DNA of 64,000 nt from Ectobius pallidus (taxonomy: Eukaryota; Arthropoda; Insecta; Blattodea; Ectobiidae), in NCBI GenBank assembly GCA_964059195.1, contig CAXKWD010000007.1, positions 1,798,001 to 1,862,000 of the forward strand. Direction: 5' to 3'. Every line of letters starts with the position of its first letter. Position 1 is the stretch's first letter. Of this stretch, positions 22,141-64,000 are shown piece after piece. A model generated the notes under the pieces. It did no database searches and was not told the DNA's origin. It saw only the letters and a list, made by a program, of their open reading frames with translations. Both the position numbers and the translations under genes were made by a program.

Positions 22141-23359
22141 ATAAAGCCCAACAATCCAATCCAAAAATTTTATAAATCCAAGTTTCACTTGTTGCACACA
22201 CCTGATTTTTTTTCACTGCATTTAGGCTTCCATTGTACCCCACCTTGAGTTGCTCCGCTAGAAAATGTTTAAGACACACAAGCAAAACAGAAAACTGCAC
22301 TGCACATGGACAGAAAAACACACAGCTCCTGGAATCTAATAGAGAAAATATTTATTTAAATGTTCAACATGTGACTCCTGATATTTACAAACTACACAAA
22401 CATGTTAGACATAAGTTAGTAATTATTATAAAAATCGAAATAATACAAACAATGACACTGTCACTGCAATATGGACGGTTTAACATTGAGACTAATCGCA
22501 CTCGTGTTGGCTGCAATGCTGCGAAGATCACTGGAGATCACGATATACAGATATCCCAGGATCAAAAATAGCTATTTATATAATATACACTTTTGCATAC
22601 AATAGTTTTAGTAAAAGCTCTCTAAATTATATTAAATAAAATACGTATAAAATATAAAAGATCAAGTCAGTCACTTGTTCACATTCTTGCAGGATCGTCT
22701 CTCTGTGTATAGTCAACTCCAGCTGCTCGGATTGGGATTATCAGTGTACTCTGTATCTATCTATACATCTCGGCTGATAATCCCAATTCGGGGATGCGAT
22801 GTGTTAACATTCTTTTTGTTTTTACAACCAATTGACACGAAGAGAATGTTACACAAAGTATTCATGATGCAAGGGCTACAAGAAGAATTTTATTTTGCAA
22901 GGAGGTATGTTTCAACAAAAATAAAATCATTTTACATTGTGTATCATACACTATTGTTTAGACAGGTGTTATTTGGGAAATAATAATTTTTAATGCGTAT
23001 GCCCTGCAGCCGTACTGGTAGCTTTTACAGCATGCACCTTGTGCAAACAGAGGTTAGTGATTTCTCATACATGGTTGCCAATGTAAGAGATGGAACGCCT
23101 TTGAGGAAACAAGTATGACATATTTGCAACCACCGTGAGGAATTTAGCGTTTAAAAAAGGAGTAATGAATTTTAACATTTTCAATTTATGCAATTATTCT
23201 CAACTAAAAGAGAGTGCTATTTGAGCTAAAGTTGACCATTTATTTTTGAGAACTTACCTCCAACGTGTTTGTGCTGACCAAAGTGAGATTGATAATCACA
23301 GCAGCCTCCATTCAACTACAGACATTATTTCCTGCTATTTCTAATTGCTTATCTCTCAT
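22141..23359. other. unassigned sequence with a small inverted repeat
   Basis: No supported gene. At 22722-22787 GGATTGGGATTATCAG and CTGATAATCCCAATTCG form an imperfect hairpin with a loop of about 30 bases. It may be the reduced end of a Penelope-like palindrome, but too little remains to say. Confidence 0.35.
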
Positions 23360-23880
23360 TGAGTTACCTTCGTGGCCGAGTGGTCAAACTATTAACACTC
23401 AGTGTGATGCCCAAGGCACACATTCTCCCATTGCGATGTGAAGTGCTATGTCGAGGATTTTTATTAAATTGAGCTCATGGGTGTGATGCAGATACCATTT
23501 CTTAGGCTTACATTTAAAATAAAGAAAAATATTTTTAAACCTACTTATATTATCAAGAAGTGTAAGTATTGTTTGATTAAAATTAAAAGGACCTTCTAAA
23601 TATAACACAACCTAATTGCCTGTTTAAGAAAAATCTACAAACTTTTTTTGTTTTGCTTTAGTCTGTAATAAAAGTGCAGTTCTGGACATTTGACCACAGC
23701 CAAGATATGTTGAGAAAAGTTCCTAATGGTTAATGGTTTGACTACTAATGACCGTATTATAATCATTTTGTAAACTGTGAACATTGTATTACACACAAAA
23801 ATGTAGGACAGTGTGTTTTAAAAATTATTCACTGAATTTGCATGAACCCAGCTTCTTAACCACTCGGCCACAATTTTTAT
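23360..23880. repeat. two opposed tRNA-like A-box fragments
   Basis: CGTGGCCGAGTGGTCA at 23363-23378 resembles the D-arm/A-box of a Ser/Leu-type tRNA and is followed by a degenerate body. On the opposite strand, CTTCTTAACCACTCGGCCAC near 23852-23872 is a second A-box in reverse orientation. They could be the ends of two SINE copies facing each other, or one rearranged copy. B-boxes are not clear. Confidence 0.35.
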
Positions 23881-23994
23881 GTACGCTGCTCAGTTCAGAA
23901 AGTATCAATTGCTAGAGCTAAGTCAAGTTTCTGCAGTACTGGCAACGTAATCAATGTTTACATGCACTGTAAGTAGCTCTCACATTAGTGTTTA

Positions 23995-24142
23995 AATAAA
24001 TGCTGCAAAATATGTTGCACAAACTTACTCGCATATACATGTTGAAGGCTAGCACAGGAAAAAGTAAATTATAGAGACAATTAAACAAGTATCTAGAACG
24101 GAAAGCATCAGGGTCGATCTTTATATTTAATGCTATTACCGT
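23995..24142 (+). repeat. dispersed repeat S, copy a (paired with 63708-63893)
   Basis: The blocks TTGCACAAACTTACTCGCAT, GGCTAGCACAG and CTAGAACGGAAAGCATCAGG recur in the same order at 63708-63893. In both places the match ends in an AAT microsatellite. The 63.7-kb copy has about 35 extra bases before CTAGAACGG. The class is unknown. Confidence 0.65.
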
Positions 24143-24340
24143 GGAATAATAATAATAATAATAATAATTTGGGGTTTGCATGGTTTCCTCAATCTCAAAG
24201 GCAAAAATGCACAATACATTGAGATATCCTGCATGAATGAGTTATTACAAGAGCCTACTGGTAAATTTGGGTGACCACGAAATTTGAATTGAACCCAGGA
24301 CCTCTTTCCTATCACCCTATACCACCACACTCTAATTGAT
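24143..24340 (-). mobile_element. tRNA-derived SINE-like element ending in ATT repeats
   Basis: Read on the minus strand, it starts near 24333 with GTGTGGTGGTATAGGGTGAT (A-box-like TGGTATAGGGTGA). A B-box-like GGTCCTGGGTTCAATTC lies about 30 bases on. It then has a body of about 130 bases and ends in (ATT)n, which appears as AAT repeats at 24145-24169 on the plus strand. An internal pol III promoter and a simple repeat tail define a SINE. Target duplications were not resolved. Confidence 0.6.
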
Positions 24341-24400
24341 TCATTATGACTTCGGTAAACTGACTACATTTCACAACATTAGATAGATTACAGTATTCTT

Positions 24401-24592
24401 ATATATAATGGTCTCTCGGGCTTCCAACCGGGTTAAAGTATGGTTTGCTTCCGAGCTTTCGGCTGCTGTCAGCCAGACACAGAACTAGCGCATTTCTCTC
24501 CCAGAAGATGGCTGCAGAGCTGACAGCAGCCGAAAGCTCGGAAGCAAACCATACTTTAACCCGGTTGGAAGCCCGAGAGACCATTATATATA
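24401..24592. repeat. inverted repeat, probably a Penelope-like terminus
   Basis: Arms of about 73 bp (24401-24473 and 24519-24592) share TAACCCGGTTGGAAGCCCGA and its complement and enclose 45 bp. The arm sequence (CAGCAGCCGAAAGCTCGGAA) looks like the last codons and pseudo-LTR of Penelope-like elements, which often encode an ESSEANHTLTR-type ending. Assignment is by memory of the family. Confidence 0.55.
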
Positions 24593-25276
24593 ACCAACGC
24601 CGGGAAAGTCTCAAGTCTTTTAATACAGTATTCTTGTTACTATGGGCAACAGAAGAATATATTTTAATAAAAATGTATGTTCTGAAATTCGCATTTAAGT
24701 TATGTTATTTCGTTTTTATCTTGATACCTATTAATTTTATAAAGAAATGAATTTAAGAAAAATATTTATTTTAATTTTCTCTAAACTTTACTCTGGTAGG
24801 TTTTCATGTATTGCCTACTCTAATGGAGATAATCTAGAAAAATTGAAAATGGATAAGAGTGAACTACCCCCTAAGTCATTTTTGCAGAGAAACGGATATA
24901 GTCATTTCATTAGTCACAGATAAGAGTTTCCAATTTCATTTTTTATTAAAATTGTTAGAGCCAATTTTTCAAATATCTAAAATTTGAAGAAAAAAAATCA
25001 TGAAAAGTCCCCTTAATATTTCAGTTATAAAAACCAAATTCTAGGCGGTTCGATAAAATTCCGAAAAGTATTTGATTCAAAAAATGAAGTAAATACAATC
25101 GACCGTTTACCCACTGTGCTTGTCCACAGATGGACGGACGGACAGAAGTCATTCCAAAAACACTTTTTTGAGTTTCTAGGCATCATGAAACATGCTTTTC
25201 CGGCGTTATCTCGATTTCGATTTTTGTCACGATCACAATACCCTCTCTATACTACGTATATGCGAGCAAGTAAAAA
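24593..25276. other. unassigned AT-rich sequence
   Basis: No gene. It contains motifs like GACGGACGGACAGAAGTCAT (near 25135) that occur in many old insect repeats, but no boundaries could be set. Confidence 0.3.
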
Positions 25277-25440
25277 TGATGGAACATAAACAGTGAAGCA
25301 AGTATAATAGAATAATTATAATTTGAGTTGAACTTAGACACTTACTAACTTTTCAGCAGAAACATGTTTTACCAAAAAGTTGGTAAGTGAAGCATAAGTG
25401 TCTAAGTTCAACTCAAATTATAATTATTCTTTCACATTAG
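25277..25440. repeat. short inverted repeat, family of 39630-39893
   Basis: Arms at 25313-25353 and 25384-25430 share TTTGAGTTGAACTTAGACAC and its complement. The left flank (AAAATGATGGAACATAAACA, then GTGAAGCAA) is also found left of the better preserved copy at 39630-39893. The loop here is only about 30 bases and the long GC-rich stem of the other copy is missing. Confidence 0.6.
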
Positions 25441-25808
25441 TGTTATTCAAACACATGATATCTGAATTATAAGAAATAAATGCAATGTACATTAACCAAG
25501 AAATGTCCTGACCACCAGATTCATGATCTATTTCTGGAAAAAACTACAGTAGAAGCCCGAAAGATTCGGGATGTAACGCGGGGGAAAGTATGTCCCCCAA
25601 TCAAAATATACCGTAGTTTTATAAATAAAATTTTTATTTTGGAAGTTAAGTTAAAAATATAGTAAAAATTCTGCAAAGACCTGTCCTCACCCGCTAGTTG
25701 ACCGTCACCACCGCATTCCAAAGGATTCAGCAGAAGTAACAGGACATGGAATGAATAGTGTAGTTCTATAAGGATTAAAAAATCTACACCTGCCAGAAAT
25801 TCTTAAAA

Positions 25809-26704
25809 CCTATACTAATTTCACTTTAAGTTCAAAGTAGATGTAAACAAAGCCACGTGACAAGGGAGCGCCTCATTGGCTAGTGGACGAACTGTAACTT
25901 TTGCGGCTTTGTATACATACTCTTGCTCTTAATAAAATAGTTCGGTTCAAACCGTACCTTTTTGTAGCTATTTTCGTGCAGAGAAATTTAAAAACACGTT
26001 TCTGAAGCAGATCTGTATATGAAACAAAATTAATTTGATCAGATTTTCCTGACGCATAGTAACTAAGTGAACTAATTAAACCGTTACAACAGATGTAAAT
26101 TGTAGGCGTTTACGACGGCTGTGTGAATGCTCAAACACGCCATCTTGAAATGAACTTGCCACACAGCCCCCTCCCAATAACTTGTTAAGACCTGCTGAAT
26201 GTGTGTTCATTTATTTATTTATATCGGTTATACAGCACGTACGTGAGGACAAGAAAGTCGTGTGCTAGAACAAGACAAAAATTTCGTCAAAAGTTACATG
26301 TAACTTACAGCTCTGATAGGATTGGGGCGGTTACAAACAGAAATTAATGAATTCAAAAAGAAAACGCCTCTGAAGTGGGCAGCCAACATTGCAAAATGAG
26401 AGTAATTTTTTATACTCATTATCTTCTTGTTAATTGTCTATGACTTTCTTAAATACTAATATTAAGCCTAATTTTGTGCAGATGTATTGAATTTTTCAAA
26501 ATAAATTTAACATTTTTCAACAATGGTGCATGTCTTAAAAAATATTTTAAAAGTACTATTGAGAACACTGGAATATACACAAATCCTCATTCCGTTTCTT
26601 CCCGTGGCGGGTAAATATCCACGTGGTATTGTCACATGCTCGGCGGAGTGGTACGTTAGAGTTTGTTTACATCTACTTTGAACTTAAAGTGAAAATAGTA
26701 TAGG
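25809..26704. mobile_element. TIR element nested in the Tigger element
   Basis: Inverted ends of about 43 bp: CCTATACTAATTTCACTTTA then AGTTCAAAGTAGATGTAAAC on the left, mirrored by GTTTACATCTACTTTGAACT then TAAAGTGAAAATAGTATAGG on the right. The interior, 896 bp in all with the ends, lacks a transposase frame. The target duplication could not be fixed by eye. Superfamily unassigned. Confidence 0.75.
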
Positions 26705-26775
26705 CAAGTTGAAATATAATTTTAGTTTGAATCACGCATTCGGACTATAAAGTCGCGAGTTCGGAATACAAAACG

Positions 26776-26958
26776 TTGCAGAAGCGGAAAGCATATTCAG
26801 TAGGAGATAAACTGAAAATTATTGACCGTGTAAAAAACGGGGAAACGGGAATAATATACCTGAATGTTTCAATAAATGTTGTACGTTCCTCTCGGGAATT
26901 AGAAAAATTCTTGCGCCCCATCTGCGAAAGAAGAGCCGTAAATTGAGATCAGTTACAG
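26776..26958 (+). pseudogene. Tigger-type transposase, CENP-B-like helix-turn-helix remnant
   Basis: One frame reads RKAYSVGDKLKIIDRVKNGE, the characteristic start of Tigger/jerky/CENP-B proteins (KRKxxSLxxKxxIIxxVExGE). The recognition helix after it is degraded (IIYLNVSINVVRSSRE), and the frame stops at 26956-26958. About 60 codons are left of a protein usually near 500 residues. It is a fossil and has no role of its own. Confidence 0.75.
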
Positions 26959-27131
26959 GACTGGATTAAATAGCATAACTGGTGAGCAATTTTTGAAACT
27001 ACTGTATTTTATATTGCTGTATAACACTGTATTTATTAGTGAACCAATGTTCTCCTCCGCAGGATCGATTTTTGTCACTTCTTCGATCACATTTCGATAT
27101 ATCGCGGTAAGGTAATAACGGGCTTCTACTG

Positions 27132-27532
27132 TATTATTTTAAAAAACCCCGTTCTTCCAGTTGAACGTGTGAACACAGGACTATAAGGAAACAATGGAAT
27201 AAAGAAAAACTGCACACTGCAGCTTACACATTACGTAAATCCTGCACATCTCGACATCTCCAAATGAAATATGTTGAGAAAAAACCCGTTTCTAATCCAA
27301 GGATCAGTTTAGAATCATCAGAAAGTGAAATATATAAATCCTAGCATTCTAGATGGAAGACGAGAGGGGACAGACGTTGTGATCTCAGCAGCATTCGCAC
27401 ACGCGCACTTGTATTAAGTTACTATAGCAAACTAAACAATGTGATTTGTGCTTGTACTCAGTCACTCCCATTCACACTATGTACATATCCATACAAAAAT
27501 ACCATCTGGTCCCTGTGAGTGGAAAACTATCA
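27132..27532 (-). other. probable 3' UTR and downstream flank of the Mcr gene
   Basis: The stretch lies between the Mcr stop codon and the Tigger element on the minus strand. I see no AATAAA on the minus strand inside it. The nearest one (about 27031-27036) is inside the Tigger element, so the true poly(A) site is unresolved. Confidence 0.4.
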
Positions 27533-62272
<34,740 letters not shown>

Positions 62273-63223
62273 CTGCAAGAGTCCTTTACAGTTACTCAAC
62301 CCCTTCAAGAGTTTGTGTGTGTGTATGTCTTCCTCTACACTCAATCTGTTCCAGCTCATCTTCCTCTAACTGTAAATGGTTTGGGTACAGTTTCAGCCTA
62401 GTATTAGTCGGGTTTAGCTATATTTAGTTTTATAAATACTATTACGCATATTATACTCAACTTGTCATTGTTCGGTTTGCGGATTATCCGTGCACATAAA
62501 ATAAATTTCCCGCACTTAATTTTGAATTCCTCACACTTCATTTGCAACATACCACAGTTTCACCATGCCATTTTCAAATTTTCCACACTTTATTTCATCA
62601 CATTTTGAATTTCCCGCACTTAATTTCGTTATATATGGTTTTTGCTGTCTACATGCTTATGCTAGTGTTTGTTTAGCCAAAACACAAGGTTTTGTGATAA
62701 CTGAGGAGTGTTTTTTGAAAACTTGATAAAGCACAAAATCATACAAATATGTTTATTTATATTTACATTTAAATTTTATTTATATGTTTATAAATACATA
62801 TAAATAAACATAAATTATTATAAAGCTAGATCAAAATGTTATTTATTGCGTAAAATATTATTTTGAGTTTATTTTTATTTCTGTCTTTCTTTTAAAAATT
62901 TTGTTATGTTTTAATACAGAACAAAAATGTTACTAATGGCATCAATCACAGCTAGGCCAAGTCAGTAATGGTGTTCATGTCAACAAAAAGAAAGACCTGC
63001 TTCACAGATGTATTCAGATAAAATAATAAACAAACAATACGTGATGCTGTAGTGACATGACACATGTAATGGTACCGATCTCATATGTAACTCGTTTTCT
63101 CAAATCTTTTGTTTTATTGAGTTTTGATAAAAACACTCCTCAATTTTACTTGGATGTTTGACTGTTGTATTTGAGTGTTAATGTCAATAAAGGAATAAAC
63201 TGCTTCAGTATAAAATAACTTAC
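62273..63223. other. probable Mcr intron, AT-rich
   Basis: No coding frame. Around 62500-62640 a short phrase (TTCCCGCACTTAATTT, TTCCACACTTTATTTC) repeats several times, a small degenerate repeat. Confidence 0.4.
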
Positions 63224-63254
63224 GGTATTTCATCAAAATAGACAGAAGTTACCA
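63224..63254 (-). CDS. Mcr: candidate upstream micro-exon of Mcr
   Basis: On the minus strand a strong donor (ATACC then GTAAGTTA) closes a stretch encoding VTSVYFDEIP. The last two bases (CC) plus the first G of the LDLa exon give Pro, the phase that exon requires, and the join reads DEIPYAGLIVFSDV. The acceptor would be TATATCAG, created or preserved at the edge of the retroposon at 63261-63413. A 31-bp exon is small, and the upstream sequence has no open frame, so this is tentative. Confidence 0.3.
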
Positions 63255-63260
63255 CTGATA

Positions 63261-63413
63261 TAGGTCTTAACCCACCAGGAGGCAAAAACCCAACTCTCCA
63301 AGGAAATAGCTCACCTTGGGAGAGTAAAACAGAGCCAGCCCTACCATGGTAGGAGGCCCTTGCCCTATAAGGGATTGTGACGGGCTTATTTATTTATTAT
63401 TTATTTATTTATT
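63261..63413 (+). mobile_element. short retroposon with 12-bp target duplication and TTTA tail
   Basis: The direct repeat TTACCACTGATA lies at 63249-63260 and 63414-63425. The 153-bp insert ends in (TTAT)n repeats. Its body (CCCACCAGGAGGCAAAAACC, TATAAGGGATTGTGACGGGC) has no coding capacity and no clear pol III boxes, so it is either a SINE or the 3' end of a LINE. Confidence 0.8.
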
Positions 63414-63707
63414 TTACCACTGATATCAACTGTTTATTTCACCTACGCATTCAGCAGTTTGTCATGGCTATATGCAGGCCGATTCTAGGTATTTTGGCAT
63501 CCTAGGCACAAATAAATCCTGCACCTCCTAATTTACCACCTCAACCATTCCATTTTTACCATTATTTTGATTAAACATGAATTTCACATTCTCCAGTCTG
63601 GTATTGGTAAGTGGTTAAATGAAACTGATTTGAATTGGTCTAATTTGAGGAAGGCTTGTATTTATGAAGACGTTTTAATGCATCTAGATAGTATGGGCAC
63701 CTAATCA

Positions 63708-63890
63708 TAAATAAATGGTGCAAAAATATATTGCACAAACTTTCTCCCATATACGTGTTAATGGCTAGCACAGAGAAAAGTAAATTAAAGAGATAATTAA
63801 ATGTTACTTATTACATTTTCATAAAAACTAACAAATATCTAGAACGGAAAGCATCAGGGTCGATCTTTATGTTCAATGCTTTTACTGTGA

Positions 63891-63935
<45 letters not shown>

Positions 63936-63940
63936 CGATG
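63708..63940 (+). repeat. dispersed repeat S, copy b, with AAT microsatellite
   Basis: Matches 23995-24142 block by block and ends in an AAT microsatellite at 63894-63934. In the other copy the AAT run is shared with a minus-strand SINE, so the microsatellite may be part of repeat S itself. Confidence 0.65.
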
Positions 63941-64000
63941 GCAGTAAAACTGTATATTATTAGTACTAATACTACGGGAAAATTCAAATATAAATCGCAC

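Larger units (their letters stand above)
25547..27131 (+). mobile_element. Tigger/pogo DNA transposon, decayed
   Basis: The ends are CAGTAGAAGCCCGAAAGATT and GTAATAACGGGCTTCTACTG, with TA on both sides (25545-25546 and 27132-27133). The interior keeps the N-terminal DNA-binding part of a Tigger-type transposase (26776-26955) and is split by another TIR element (25809-26704). The DDE domain is gone. The element lies about 400 bp downstream of the Mcr stop codon. Confidence 0.85.

Noticed and set aside
24445..24750. 101-codon frame starting in an inverted repeat
   Set aside because: Its first part is the arm of a palindrome (Penelope-like terminus) and the rest is hydrophobic AT-rich translation.

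Overview
The window is nuclear DNA of an animal, almost certainly an insect. It holds one host gene that can be recognised with confidence: the 3' part of a Macroglobulin complement-related (Mcr)-type thioester-protein gene on the minus strand. Ten coding exons lie between 62272 and the stop codon at 27533-27535. Large introns (up to about 12.3 kb), dense old transposons, Penelope-like elements, Helitrons and frequent TAGGCCTA motifs suggest a large-genome hemimetabolous insect. A cockroach or termite relative is my guess, not something the sequence proves.

The Mcr exons, read on the minus strand, are 62109-62272 (LDL-receptor class A module), 60150-60550 (A2M/MG7 region), 52236-52655, 46115-46299 (start of the thioester domain, motif DCAEQ), 45369-45666, 42345-42531, 29417-30002 (end of the thioester domain and CUB), 28034-28208 (receptor-binding domain), 27807-27912 and 27533-27723 (Cys-rich tail, hydrophobic segment, stop). 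All junctions are GT-AG and phases agree throughout, giving about 903 codons. The 5' part of the gene lies beyond the right edge of the window.

Region 1-27 kb, downstream of the gene, is stacked mobile DNA. It holds a 5'-truncated Jockey-like LINE (487-2160), a TIR element (2860-3518), a head-to-head Penelope-like element (5732-7205), a Helitron (7757-8621), a Penelope-like element with inverted termini (8622-10570), a deleted hAT (10644-11163), and a LINE (12495-15611) that contains both a pogo-type element and a palindromic insertion. These are followed by an array of tRNA-like repeats (about 16.4-17.5 kb), a T-rich repeat field that changes strand polarity near 21.6 kb and carries two inverted copies of a foldback element, tRNA-derived repeats, and a Tigger/pogo element with a second TIR element nested inside (25547-27131).

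Region 27.5-64 kb is the Mcr gene, with introns filled by more elements. They include a LINE with RNase H and an 11-bp target duplication (30147-31749), two head-to-tail Helitrons (33178-34842), a hAT with a broken GTF2IRD2-like transposase (36282-38413), a tRNA-derived SINE (38945-39256), an R1-like RNase H fragment (40106-41003) and a Helitron-like element (to 42044). Further along are a Penelope-like palindrome split by a hAT (43485-45083), a second copy of that hAT (50550-51492), and a 3.6-kb hAT with 8-bp target duplications (54067-57650) that carries a tandem array grown from its own subterminal sequence.

The genes do not form an operon or pathway. The main biology is a secreted or membrane-associated complement-like protein whose exons survive inside a record of successive insertions. 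Several insertions can be ordered in time because filled and empty sites, or excision-restored reading frames, are visible.
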